Source of the DNA: Microcyclospora pomicola | Lineage: Eukaryota > Ascomycota > Dothideomycetes > Capnodiales | Direction of reading: 5' to 3' | Assembly: GCA_002786065.1 (NCBI GenBank) | Contig: NHNY01000032.1 | Location: 124,001 to 188,000, forward strand | DNA: 64,000 nucleotides | Shown here: piece by piece, positions 10,813 to 21,333 of the stretch | Layout of the letters: every line of letters starts with the position of its first letter | How positions within the stretch are numbered: the stretch's first letter is position 1 | Notes under the pieces: generated by a model | What the model saw: the letters and a program-made list of their open reading frames with translations, nothing else | What the model was told of the DNA's origin: nothing | The model's database searches: none | Translations under genes and position numbers: made by a program

Positions 10813-12024
10813 TCAAGATCCCATACGGTTCCGTCGCGTCTCCATCGGATGCTCACTGACCGTCGCGGCACTATCCTTGCGTTCGATACCGTTCGCATCA
10901 TACAACGTGTCGTAGAAGGGCGAGTATGGCGCAGCGACGGAATGTTCTCGTCCGCGGTCGTGGGTGTAGGGGGTGCTGCCTGGCCAGCGGCGTTGCTGCT
11001 CGTGCAGCTCGTCTAGGGGCCCGCCGACGATGTGGTATTTCTCCCAATTGATCGGGGGCATGCGGACGACGGTCTGCGGACCGGGGATCTTGGAGAATGG
11101 CGGCTGTTGCTGTGGTGGCGAGGTTTTTCGTGGCGCGGCATCTTTGCTTTGATCGTCGGGCACGTCGTCCTCGTCGGGCACGTCGTCCTCGTCGTCCTCG
11201 TCGTCGTCCTCGCTGTCTGAAGCATCCAACACTGAACTCATGTCCCCAATAGTACGCTGCTGCTCTCGTATTCGTCCCGCTGCGAGCTCATTCTTGAATA
11301 GCAGTGGATCCTGCAATGCCTTTCTACGCGTAGCTTCCAACGTCCGCACATCACTTTGGGCTTTCTTCTTCTGGAATTGCAGGGCTGAGATCGCGGCACG
11401 CAGCGCTATAGCATCAGTCGAGTCTTCACTGGAGAAAGGCTTCGGCTTCGGGCGGGAGATGTATTGTGTCGTAGGTTTGGGCGGCTCTTCTACCGTGGAC
11501 TCTGTTGCCTGTGCTACCGGCACCGCCACTGGTGCTGACGTTGCCGGCTCGGCCTTACTATGCTGCTGTTCTGGTACACGCTCATCCTGCGTAACGGGAG
11601 GCTGTCCCGTCAGCGACGGGACGATGGCTGGTAATATGGGCTGCACTTTGGGCGTGATAGGCGAGTAGTCCGGTCGCTGCGGTTCCCAGACCGTTGAGGT
11701 AGCTGAGGGCGCCGTAATGTCGGTGGAGGTTGTATCGCAACCGGTGATCTCGATCGGGATTACGGAGGAATATGGCGAGACTTGCTGGAGCGGCGATAGT
11801 CGGGGCGTTGGGTAGAAGCTGGTGGGGCTACTGGCGGAGCCGTCCTTGTCGTTGATATTGCTGCTGTGAGGGCCAGGACTGCCTTCATCTAGGGAGTTCT
11901 TTGTCGGCCGTGTTGTAGTGGGGGTCGAGGCACCGATCGATGGGTGCGCGGACGATGAGGGCATCACATGGACTGTGCTTTTCGTTGAAGGTTGATCTTG
12001 CCGCTGTCGAAATTCGGGATGCAC
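10813..12024 (-). CDS. conserved fungal protein with acidic stretch, function unknown
   Basis: Single exon, 403 residues. The N-terminal 200 residues are Ser/Thr/Pro-rich and disordered. Residues from about 205 (DAIALRAAISALQFQKKKAQ) to about 260 form a charged, probably helical segment. It is followed by an Asp/Glu block with a VPDEDD repeat, and then a compact region containing PPINWEKYHIVGGPLDELHE near residue 330. The two structured segments look like the conserved parts of a family found only in ascomycetes, but I cannot name it and see no catalytic motif. The acidic block and lack of membrane segments would fit a nuclear protein, which is inference. A TCACGTGA element at 12190-12197 lies about 165 bp upstream of the start codon. 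Confidence 0.72.
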   Translation of the reverse strand: MHPEFRQRQDQPSTKSTVHVMPSSSAHPSIGASTPTTTRPTKNSLDEGSPGPHSSNINDKDGSASSPTSFYPTPRLSPLQQVSPYSSVIPIEITGCDTTSTDITAPSATSTVWEPQRPDYSPITPKVQPILPAIVPSLTGQPPVTQDERVPEQQHSKAEPATSAPVAVPVAQATESTVEEPPKPTTQYISRPKPKPFSSEDSTDAIALRAAISALQFQKKKAQSDVRTLEATRRKALQDPLLFKNELAAGRIREQQRTIGDMSSVLDASDSEDDDEDDEDDVPDEDDVPDDQSKDAAPRKTSPPQQQPPFSKIPGPQTVVRMPPINWEKYHIVGGPLDELHEQQRRWPGSTPYTHDRGREHSVAAPYSPFYDTLYDANGIERKDSAATVSEHPMETRRNRMGS

Positions 12025-12763
12025 CTCGAAATTGAATTTATGCCCTGCGTCGTGGTGTGCATAACTCCCATGCTACAGCTGAACACATTCGAAAGGCCAA
12101 GCAGTTCTTCTCGTGGAATGATGCGTAGACTTGCCTGAGTAAGAGAGGCACGCAAACAATTCCATTCGCTGGTGCACGGCAAATGTCGCTCACGTGACTG
12201 GGTCATGACGGAGGACTTCGTGGGCGTAGCTGGAGAGTACATCTTTCATGTGTGTTTGGTGGAATGTACATACACGAACGCTACAGTATCTATACATGCA
12301 TCGGTATGCGATGGCGGACAGAGGTAGGAGACAGAAATTTACGTGCATCCGAAGCATCTCGAATAGATTCTCATTCTTCTTCACGAAGGTCGGCCAGAAC
12401 GGAGTATTAGAAGAGAACGCAAAATGAGGAGCTGCTCGTTCTTGTCGAGACTGCACGACTTCTTTGTCGATACATCAAGCAGTATGCAGGAGGGTGAACA
12501 AGTGGGGATGCTTTTCAAGGTCTGGGATGGTGCATATGCAATGGGCATTTTCAGCGTAACATTTGGGAGAAGCACGAACTGCGTTGATGTTATATACATA
12601 GTGTATATTCGTCATGTCCGCAGCTCCAGGCTATCTTCGACATTCATCGAATCCGTCCCGCATAAGCGTCGTACGTAACATGCTTGCGCATCCGCGACCG
12701 GCGTTTGTTCGGCTTGACGATTGTCCTGATTTCTTGTTGCAAATTTAGACGGGAACAACGCGC
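12025..12763. other. promoter of the acidic-protein gene and terminator of P2
   Basis: About 740 bp between two minus-strand genes. Apart from the TCACGTGA site I see no gene or repeat. Confidence 0.45.
12190..12197. promoter_or_regulatory. TCACGTGA palindrome (bHLH/CBF1-type site)
   Basis: A perfect 8-bp palindrome around the CACGTG core, about 165 bp upstream of the minus-strand gene starting at 12024. Such sites bind basic helix-loop-helix factors of the Cbf1 type in yeasts. Occupancy here is inferred. Confidence 0.4.
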
Positions 12764-13180
12764 TTAGTCGAAGAGACCGAAGCCCATGTCGTCGTCAGAC
12801 TCCTCCTTCTCCTCCTCCTTGGCGGCCTCAGGTGCGGCCTCCTCAGCGGCGGCACCACCAGCGGCAGCACCGGAAGAAGCAGCAGCACCACCAGCACCAC
12901 CAGATGGCACGGAAGCAAGCTTCTGGGATCCCTCGGAGATGAGCTATCCATGGGTCAGTATCACAGCATAACATGTCCGCATTTCACCTCATTCGATATC
13001 CCATCGCATATAGTGACATACCTCGTTGATGTCCTTGCCCTCAAGCTCGCTGAGGAGTGCGTCGAGGCGCTCCTTGTCAGCCTCGATACCAACAGACTCG
13101 AGAACGGTGGTGATGTCGGCAGCGGAGGGCGAGGTGTTGCCGGCCAAGCCGAGGAGGAGGAATGCAGCTAGATGCTTCAT
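12764..13180 (-). CDS. RPP2: 60S acidic ribosomal protein P2
   Basis: Exons 13180-13022 and 12943-12764 give 112 residues, the usual P2 length. The start [15 protein letters not shown] and the helical domain up to GKDINE match P2. The 78 bp intron (GTATGT...TAG) then leads to [16 protein letters not shown], an Ala/Gly hinge and the universal C-terminal tail [14 protein letters not shown]1/P2 dimers bind P0 to form the ribosomal stalk that recruits and activates elongation factors. The protein acts in the cytoplasm and is probably phosphorylated on the tail Ser. The gene is divergent from SPT2, with a joined CCAAT and CACGTG element in the shared promoter. Confidence 0.97.
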
Positions 13181-13706
13181 TTTGTTGGTGTCTGCGCGGA
13201 GTTGATTAGTTGGTGATGCTCATTATGCGCAAGTGGTTCTGCCAGGACATACTGTGGAAGGGTGGTTGGTGTGAAGAACAGGAGACTCAATCAATTTAAG
13301 CCCTGGTATACAAGGCAGACTGAGATCGTCGAGTCCGGAAGATATATGATGGGTAGTGAAGGTGTTTTCTGGCGGGACGGAACATTTCAGCGTCTTGTGC
13401 CAGAGTGGGCGGATATCTTGGCACCGGACTAGCGCCAACGGCAGCTGCCTTGCCCGCCGACACGTGATTGGCTGTTTTGTGCTGGCTTCTGATGACACTT
13501 CGTCGACTCATGTACGTGCCACCACGCACACACATCTCCAGCAATCACCATCGGCCACGCCGCATATTCCTTTGCAAGTCTCGGTTCTATTCCTTCAGCA
13601 TTTTCCTTGTTCTTTGCGTTTGGAGTCCTATTCCGGGAGATACGGTAATGAGTACATCGACAAGTCCTGCAACCAAGAGCTGGTGATAGCACTAGACACA
13701 CCAGTC
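13181..13706. promoter_or_regulatory. divergent promoter region, RPP2 / SPT2
   Basis: This 526 bp gap separates the start codons of RPP2 (minus) and SPT2 (plus), so both promoters must lie in it. At 13461-13471 CACGTG directly abuts ATTGG; read in the RPP2 direction this is CCAATCACGTG, a CCAAT box fused to an E-box about 280 bp upstream of the start codon. Co-regulation of the two genes is inferred. Confidence 0.5.
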
Positions 13707-14835
13707 ATGACTGTGAGTCGGATCTTTTCCCGGTTCATGTCGTGTGACTGACACGATGCCACAGTCATTCAGCTCGCTGCTTTCCACGATTGGCGCCAAG
13801 CCATCGGCTCCAGGTGCGGTGCCGGTGACTACAACTACCAACAAACCTCAGATCACGTCCAGCCCCACCAAGAAGCCGATCTCCTCGGGTGGAGATCGCT
13901 TCAAGTTGACACCCAGCAATGCAGCTGCTGGGGTAAAGAGGAAGTCAGAAGAGCCGGATACCACACAGAAAACCAAGATGGTGAAAACGGAATCCAATGG
14001 CGCTCACAGTCGACCCACAGAGACGCCCAGCAACCGCTTCCAGTTGTCGAGTAAGAACAAACCCGCCGGGACTGTCACGCAGCGTCCAAAAACAGCACCT
14101 TCATCGTCTGCAAATCCCCAGAAAACCCTACCGAAACAACCTCCGAAAGCTGGTTCCACGGTACAACCATCTGCGTCTACGAATGGAACGACTCCAAAGC
14201 CAAAAGGCTTTCTTTCCATGCTGGAACAAGCAAAAGCAGCGCAGGAAGCCGCGAAAGCAGCGAATGCGGGTGGGATCAAGCATAAGCCGGTAGTGAAGCT
14301 GACGAAGAAGGAGCGGATGCGCATGTATGAAGAGCAGAAGGCACGACAGATAGGCGGCAAGAAAGGCTCTGGGAATACACTTGCCGACCGAAGTCGAAGC
14401 AACACTCCGAATGCTGCGAGCAAGCCCGGTATCCCAGCAAAGAGGACTGCCGAGCCCCTCTCTTATCAGGGAACCATGAAGAAAACTGTCGCAGCACCGC
14501 TTGCATATAAAGGGACCATGCGTCGGGAATCCCCCGGAGCGCCGAAAGAGAAGGTCAAGCAGAAAGGCATTGGCCAGGACAAGTACGGCGGCTACGCCAG
14601 CTGGTCTGATCTGAGTGACGCCGAGGACGAGGAGGAAGAAGATTATGATTCTGACGACGATATGGAAGCCGGTTTCGAGGACGTGGGCATGGAGGAGGAG
14701 CTGGCCTTACGCGCTGCACGCAGAGAAGATCAAGAAGCTCAGCGTGAGGAGGACAGATTAAAAGCCGAGAAGGCAGCGCGGAAGCGAAAGCTACAAGAGC
14801 TGAGCCGGAAGGCTGCTGCTGGAAAGAAATACTAA
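13707..14835 (+). CDS. SPT2: Spt2-like chromatin protein / histone chaperone
   Basis: The preferred model is a 6-base first exon (ATGACT, 13707-13712), a 52 bp intron (GTGAGT, branch CTGAC, CACAG) and a main exon 13765-14835, giving 358 residues that start MTSFSSLLSTIG. An alternative without the intron starts at the in-frame ATG 13756 (MPQSFSSLL). The long middle is Pro/Ser/Lys-rich and disordered. The C-terminal 90 residues carry the SPT2 signature: YASWSDLSDAEDEEEE, a long acidic run, then a basic helix ending RKRKLQELSRKAAAGKKY. Spt2 binds H3-H4 behind RNA polymerase II and limits spurious transcription and recombination. It is nuclear. Only the very short first exon is uncertain. Confidence 0.88.
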
Positions 14836-15827
14836 GTGAGGTCACGTTTGGACGTCACCCTTTTGCATCATGAATGGTGGGGTGGTACTCGTCAGGTCAT
14901 TATTTTGCATTCGTTCTGGGAACGGGTTCTTTGATTAGCTGTCATGGGCATTGTTGAGCATCCGACCAGCAGGAGCAGGTTCTTACCCAGGTCATTGGGC
15001 GGCGGTGGCGAGCTTCAGTCTTTGCACAACGATATCTTACGAGCGTTATGAACATCAGTGACTCTGCATCATTTGTACGCTTGCTTGCCACTATGAAGTC
15101 CATGGTCGTCTACTGATCTACTCCCCTGTGTACATCACGACATCTGAGCAGCTTGTGGAAAGATTCCTGAACGCCCTGGAGCATAGCCTACAAACGCTCG
15201 AAATACGATCGTCGTCGATTGGCAAGGAAGCAAAAGCAAATGGTAGTCATCGATCCTGCTCGCCACCTCTCTGTTCCGCGACCTCGAGGTCTTGACGTTG
15301 GCTGCTGCGAGCAACGCGGATTTCTCGATACCGTTTGATCTTGTCTTGGTGAGAGGTGTTCAGATCTCGCCATATACCTCGTGTCGACACTGTCTTCCGC
15401 CTACCTGCATATACATGTGTGACTCCCCACTGGATTTTCGTGATGCTCCACGACTCCATTCTGACTGATGTGATTGGAGGGACACATACGAGAAATGTGT
15501 GAGTAGGGTAGGCTGTACACAAGTGCAGTGTTGCGATGGCCCTGTTTTCACATTTTGGCCAATTTCTGGGAAGGACATCATAGAGACTCTACACGTACAT
15601 GATGAAGAGTGGTCCTCAACAATGTCACGGGAGAAGGAGAGAGTGAGACGACTGGATTTTAAACTTGTTTCGTCACATTATGTACATTAAGAAGAAGTAT
15701 GAAAGATACACCAGGTCCGGCTTGCGCCACTCTGACCAATCTCAACCAGAGATTGAAACAGCTGGTGCTCAAGCGAAGATTTTATTTTGTCAAAACACAT
15801 ACTCTCCACACTCCCAAAGCCGAACGC
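14836..15827. other. intergenic between convergent genes
   Basis: About 1 kb holding the 3' ends of SPT2 and the ferritin-like gene. No protein-like frame, repeat or RNA gene found. Confidence 0.45.
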
Positions 15828-16986
15828 TTACTGAGAGTTGTCAAGGGTAGGGGTGGTGGGGTAAACCTCCAACACAGCCGGGCCGAAGAGGACCTTGCTG
15901 TCGTCAAAGGTGCCCTCGACGTTGGAAGAGGTGGCGAAGACGTAAGTTTGACCCTGTGCGGAAGAAGATATGTTAGTCAGTAGGTTCGAATCATCCGACG
16001 AGGTTGCGAGCATGGATGCACTTACGGAAGCGACGCTGGGGATCTTGGCGGCGATCTCGGAGCCGTAGATGGTGGCCTTGACAGACACGACGCTGAGGCC
16101 AGAGACGAAGGTGAGGTATGATCCAGCAGGGATGTTCTTGCCGGCGGAGAACTTAGCGGTCTCACCAGCCTTGGGAGGAGCACATGAGTCCTGGCCGTTT
16201 TGCCAGGTCTTTGGCCATCCCTTCTGGGAGCCCCAGCGCTTCTCCTTGCCGTAGCCGTGCTGAACAGCGGGCTCCTCGTCGGTGCAAGTGTTGCCCTCGA
16301 CCTGGAGAGTGGGGAAGGGCTTGAAGGGAAGGACGCCGGTGTCGCTGGATGGGCAAGAGGTAATGAACATGGCAGCGAGGGTGTAGACCGAGGTCGGGTC
16401 GAGTGGGGTGTATAGAGGGTTGGCAAATGGCACCTCGTTGATGGCAGCACGCTGGTAAGAGGTGTGGAGGGCCTCCACCGCGAGGATGGATCCGGCAACA
16501 GTCAAGTACTGCTTGCTGGTGATCAGGGGAGCACCTGCGAGGTAGGCGCTTGTGCCAACACCCTCAAGGACTGACGAGAGAGTGACGAAGCTCTGGCTAT
16601 TGATGGTCAGTACAAATGTCGCAAGGCGGCAAGCTGTTCTGCACTTACACATCAGTGTATGGGAAGCTGTATTTGCAAGCCTTGACAGGGGTGACACCAG
16701 CAGCGGTGAGCGCTCCGCTGAGGAGGGACACGTGCGTCTGCTCATCGTAGGCAATGTACTTGAGGTTGTTGTAGTAGTCGGAACCGAAACCAGCCTTCTC
16801 GAAGTCGCTGGCTGAGAACTTTGCAAGCGCACCCTTGTAGAAGACGTTCTCCAAGTGTTCGAGGGTGAGTGCAAACTGCAGGATAGTAGGATCGATGTTT
16901 GCGCGCTTCTCAACAGCAACAGGGGATGCAATAGCAGAGCCGAACAAGGCGGCCGAGGCCAGGGTGAGGAGGGAACGACCGACCAT
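15828..16986 (-). CDS. secreted ferritin-like domain protein (Rds1-like)
   Basis: Exons 16986-16649, 16596-16026 and 15953-15828 give 344 residues; introns of 52 and 72 bp both begin GTAAGT. The N-terminus has a signal peptide (hydrophobic to about residue 20, cut near AIAS-PVAV) followed by a Lys-Arg Kex2-type site at 27-28. Residues 30-200 form the ferritin-like four-helix fold: LTLEHLENVFY on the first helix and YDEQTHVSLL on the next carry the Glu and His residues expected of a metal site. A Cys-containing C-terminal half follows with no predicted anchor. Fungal Rds1 and relatives are induced by stress or starvation, and some are cell-wall or spore associated. Iron binding here is inferred from the fold. 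Confidence 0.88.
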
Positions 16987-19321
16987 GATTGCAAGATTGA
17001 AAGAATATGATGAGATAGTAAATGTCTGAGGAGTGCTACACAAAGAGGAACAGCTGGACACGATGGAGCAAGACTCCTCCTACTTGTACCTTCTGCGTCG
17101 TTCCGGCATGGCCCTCCCCATGCTCCAGTTGTGATTGACAAGCCCATGCAGCGTGATGGTGGGCCAGACCGACTCATCGATAGTGTATTGTCCACGGGTT
17201 GACACATAGTGATGCTTGACCATCAAAGCTATAGCAGCAATGGATATCGAAGTGGCATAGCGTGCAGCGATCAAGTCCAAGATTGGTCCAGTAAGGAGGT
17301 GACATTCCAATAACGGAAGCTTTCAGTCCCGTTCTATGACATGTTGGAGATGTGTGCTTCCAACGTCGACGGTGATTTGATCGAGGTCCCTCACTGTAGG
17401 TGAACTGCTAGCGTAAAGCTTCGGTGATTGCCAAGCACATGTCCTTACTGAGGTACAGCACATAGCACCAGCCAAGAATAGATCCATGCGGCAACAGAGG
17501 GACAGGCATGCTGCATGATGCTGGTGTGCTTTGCTACCGTGGTTTCAGCACCTCTTCTGCGCGTGGGCAGTGGCATGAACCATTGCAACGTGGTGAGTAT
17601 CCTGGTTCAATTGCTGGACAACTTTGATCTATGAACTTGAGGCTCGTCGAGGAAAGTCGTGCGTCCTGGTCTCACTCCCTGGGTGATATCTGCGCTATGT
17701 CGATGCTTTGCGACAGTGACAAATTGTAAGTGGAATCGGGGAAATGTCTTGAGTCGCCGGCCATGGCAAGCTCCATGTACCTTGGCGTCACAACGCAGGT
17801 GGTCAGTTTTTTCCGCAGATCACGATGCCTGCCACCCGTGAGCCGTGTCCAGTGTCAGTCGAATGAGGACGCCACTTACCGAAAGAGGGACTGCGGGCAG
17901 TGGTCAAGTCGAATTCGGAAGCACAAGTATCCGCGGGCATCATCATGGCGCCTTCGACTGGGGTGGGGAAGCAATTAAGGTTGGCGGGGAAGCATAATCA
18001 TTAGTCGCAATTCCAGCATCCAGGCCCTGGGCTTTCACAGTGGAAGCCGTGAGTTTTGACAGACGTCAAACAACGGTAATTGATGCGGACGGGAAGGTCA
18101 CCGTGGAGCAGAAAACCAGTGCTGCAACTCGCTACACCAAAAAGTCAGCAGACCACTAAAGGACGGGCATACCTGAGGTAGGCCATCACAATATCGATAT
18201 CAGCAGATTTATCACGCAAGGAGATGACTTTCATCTCCGTCCATGGTTGATGTAAGATCAAAGCAATAGAGGTAGTCACGCTGACAAGATTGGCCTATTT
18301 CCAGACACCGGCAGCCGGCAGGCGTAAGGAGGTCCCCAGCTCTGGACCGAGCTCGCAGCGCATGGAACGATGGCCACCAGCTACAATGAAGTACCTGCCT
18401 GGCCATAAGTCTGCGCTTTGTCTTTTTAAGATTGGTTCGAAACCATTTCTGCTTGGCTCTGCTTGCCTGGCCGTGATAAGTGAGAAAGTCGTGGTACATC
18501 CCCTGCCAATATAGGTACGGCTGTCCATTCACATTGGAAGATCTGTTGGAAGGCCGAGCGCAAAGCTCGATATTTTGCTAACAAGAATGCCTCCCTGCTG
18601 CAGATCTTCGGCGACCTCGGATCGGCCACTGCAGCTTCCTAGATGCCTGTTCATGCCGGACATCTAGGTTCGGACAAGGTTGAGGCGGAGGAGACATCTG
18701 AAATCCCGTATGCCGCATGATGACGGTGCTGACGGCATGACACGGATGACGGTCCGGTGCCACACCAGCACGGATCGAATGAGCAACGGCCTGGATGAAG
18801 CTCCGTGGAAAGCTCAAATCTCTTGGGATGCCCAGTACAGAATCCGAGTATTGCTACGCACCGTGTCTCACGCGTCAACCTCGGAAGCATCAAAAGTTGT
18901 TGCTCCGCGGAAGCCAGGTGTTCGCGGTAGGACGGTGAGGCGACATGCGGTTCAGCGACTGCGTTATGGACCGCAGCATTGTAAGGGTACTCGGCCGTCC
19001 CATGCGAGCACACTTTCACTCAAAGGTCCCGTAGTAGTTCCCGGAACACAGCGAGCGGCATGATCGCAAAGCAAAGTGGAAGACATTTCATTTGTGTTGA
19101 TTTGTATAAGCAGGCCAGTCTGAGAGTGGTGTTCTTGGCTGTTGAGCGGGCCGCAGCTCCTCTGTTTGCGTGTTCCTTGCAACAAACCTGACCGACGTGG
19201 CCAACCAGCACCACCATGACGTTGCCTCAACAGTTCCAATGCCCTTTTGCCGCTGCCACTCCAGGCTTCATGAAAATGGCACCAAATTCACTGATGAGTT
19301 CATCTCATTCAAATCTCCATC
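16987..19321. other. largest intergenic gap, no supported gene
   Basis: About 2.3 kb between two divergent genes, so both promoters should be here. Frames such as 18680-19063 and 18212-18532 have no protein character. A B-box-like GGTTCGAAACC at 18434-18444 lacks a tRNA fold. No repeat found. Confidence 0.5.
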
Positions 19322-20932
19322 ATGTTCATCACCGAAGGTACCGAATGCATCGGTGAAAGTGGCAAAACATACCTCGCCGTCTCTGCATTGGGTCAAGAGA
19401 ATGTCTGGACCGCTGTGGAGAAGAGCAACCCGAGCAACATTGTTGTTTTGAAATCTCCGTCCGCGGACGACACAGATGCAGGATGGCCTCGATTCCAACA
19501 TGAAATGGTCATGCACGAGCTGTTTAAAGACTCGCAATGGATCCGGAAACAAGTCGATCGCATTCCCGCTTCAGACGATAGGAGCAAGCCTCCAATCCTG
19601 GTCCTGGAAATCCTAGAGGGAACGCTTTGGGATGCGAGAAGCAAACGCCCTTTCACCAAAGGCGAGGTGAAGGCTGTGGCTTACTCAATCCTGCAAGGTC
19701 TGCGCGAAGTACATGCCAAAGGACTTGTTTACGCCGATCTGAAGATGCAGAACATCATGCTTTCTGGCTTCGACCCAAACACGCCTGGTGATGGCAGTAG
19801 CCTTGTGACCAAGCTCGGTGATCTCGGCATCGTAATGTCGCCTGACATGGGCAAGGTGCAGCCCGTCGCATACCGAGCACCGGAGGTTCACTTGAAGTAT
19901 CAAATTACCGAAGCCGCCGATATCTGGGGATTCGCGCTGATATACTGCCATCTCCTCGAAGCTCGAGAACGCTTTGACAAGACCGGACTGTACGATGACC
20001 TGGACACGGGTCGTGGTACAATGCCAGAGCGAGAAGACGCGGCCAAGGTTGCAGTCACGAATGATTATGATCTATATGATGTTGATTACTACCAAGACTG
20101 TCCTCTTCCGTGTAACGACCCGAGCCACGAGCCCGGGCGCCATTGGGAGGAGTTGAGGCTGCGAGGACTCGGCGATATGGATATTGAGTTCTTGAAGTTT
20201 GTGCTGAAGGCTGACCCGACCAAACGGCCAACAGCTTCTGCAATCCTGAGATCAAAGTGGTTCGCTAACGAGAATGGAAGCGATGCATTGGGTGGCACTT
20301 CGAACAACAAGGACGTTTCTTTGACTGGCATTACCGCATCTGGTGTGCCTAGTGTATCGACCGAAGCAAATCAAGAGGCAGCAGAGCAAAAAGAGGATGC
20401 ACAGGTCCAAGCCATGAAACGCAAGCATAGTGATCAGCCGCAGCAACGCACTATGCGCGACTTCATTCCGACGTCCGCTATGCCGTTTCTGCCGTGGCTT
20501 GCGAAATCAGATTCGTCCAATGGTCCTCATCCTGAGGCAGAGCAGCCCGATGATTCGCATTTTGCAGCATCTCAGCCACCGCCGCAAGCTCCGAACACCA
20601 ATGAGCCATCAGTTGAGACCAAGACAGCGGCGCCATATCTCCCGTGGGCTCACACAGCTGCTAAGACAGAACACGTGTCTCCACCCGATGCTGGCGTGTC
20701 GGTAGGGAGAGTCGCCAAAGCTTCGGAGCCTGTACAGAGTTCATCAACCAGTCCGCCGTTGGTCGTGGACGCGTTGAGCAACCAAGACAATCACAACATC
20801 AACGATTCGAGTATGGCAGCAGTCAATAAGAATGACCGCGACGCACCTCCTGAGGACAAGGGCTCCGCAGCTGAAGTGTCTAGTCGTCCTGAGCAAGGCT
20901 CGTCCAGCGGTACTTATCTGTCATATCGCTAA
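19322..20932 (+). CDS. divergent protein kinase-like protein
   Basis: Single exon, 536 residues from the first ATG. The kinase fold spans about residues 8-315: a degenerate Gly loop (CIGESGKTYLAV), the ATP-anchoring Lys44 (VVLKSP), the catalytic loop LVYADLKMQNIML with Asp139, Lys141 and Asn144, metal-binding Asp167 in DLG instead of DFG, YRAPEVHL, and a C-lobe closing with DPTKRPTASAIL. His and Arg of the HRD motif are replaced by Tyr137 and Ala138, which is common in rapidly evolving fungal kinases. Catalytic residues remain, so activity is plausible. The last 200 residues are disordered with two similar short motifs, MPFLPWLAKS and APYLPWAHTA. Substrate and pathway are unknown. An upstream exon cannot be excluded. 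Confidence 0.82.
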   Translation: MFITEGTECIGESGKTYLAVSALGQENVWTAVEKSNPSNIVVLKSPSADDTDAGWPRFQHEMVMHELFKDSQWIRKQVDRIPASDDRSKPPILVLEILEGTLWDARSKRPFTKGEVKAVAYSILQGLREVHAKGLVYADLKMQNIMLSGFDPNTPGDGSSLVTKLGDLGIVMSPDMGKVQPVAYRAPEVHLKYQITEAADIWGFALIYCHLLEARERFDKTGLYDDLDTGRGTMPEREDAAKVAVTNDYDLYDVDYYQDCPLPCNDPSHEPGRHWEELRLRGLGDMDIEFLKFVLKADPTKRPTASAILRSKWFANENGSDALGGTSNNKDVSLTGITASGVPSVSTEANQEAAEQKEDAQVQAMKRKHSDQPQQRTMRDFIPTSAMPFLPWLAKSDSSNGPHPEAEQPDDSHFAASQPPPQAPNTNEPSVETKTAAPYLPWAHTAAKTEHVSPPDAGVSVGRVAKASEPVQSSSTSPPLVVDALSNQDNHNINDSSMAAVNKNDRDAPPEDKGSAAEVSSRPEQGSSSGTYLSYR

Positions 20933-21333
20933 GATACTTTTGGATTGTCAGGGAATTCCACTACTGTGGATGCTACCCTGTATGCTACATCTGGTGGGGA
21001 TTCGATTAGATCTCTAACGCTGGAGCTCACAGCCGCCTCGGAGTACAGTATCACTCATCGAAGAGATTATTGGGTGCGAACATCGCCAAGAAGGCACAAT
21101 AGAGTAGATCATTTGTATTCAATAGTGTGATCCAGACACATCTTCTTTTCTTTTCTTCGTCTTCACTCTGGTCAGCCTGGACTTCACGTTCTGATTCCTC
21201 GCACGTTGCTGAGTAATCGGCCTGCTCCACCTAAAACCACTCCACCTGCTACAATGGTCGATAACCCGCAAAGCTAACATTGGTAAGGTACGCATGCCAC
21301 GCCCTACAGGATCCAGAGATTGGTCTTACATCG
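20933..21333. other. intergenic: kinase terminator and GLY1 leader
   Basis: About 400 bp between two + strand genes. A seven-codon upstream frame ATG...TAA at 21254-21277 sits 56 bp before the first GLY1 ATG and may be in its leader. A GTAAGG donor-like site at 21284-21289 and an acceptor-like CGCAG near 21458 could also define a leader intron. Confidence 0.35.

Noticed and set aside
15974-15988. GGTTCGAATC, tRNA-like
   Set aside because: It lies inside the last intron of the ferritin-like gene and no cloverleaf forms around it.
18434-18444. tRNA B-box-like GGTTCGAAACC
   Set aside because: No A box at the right distance and no acceptor or anticodon stem can be drawn.
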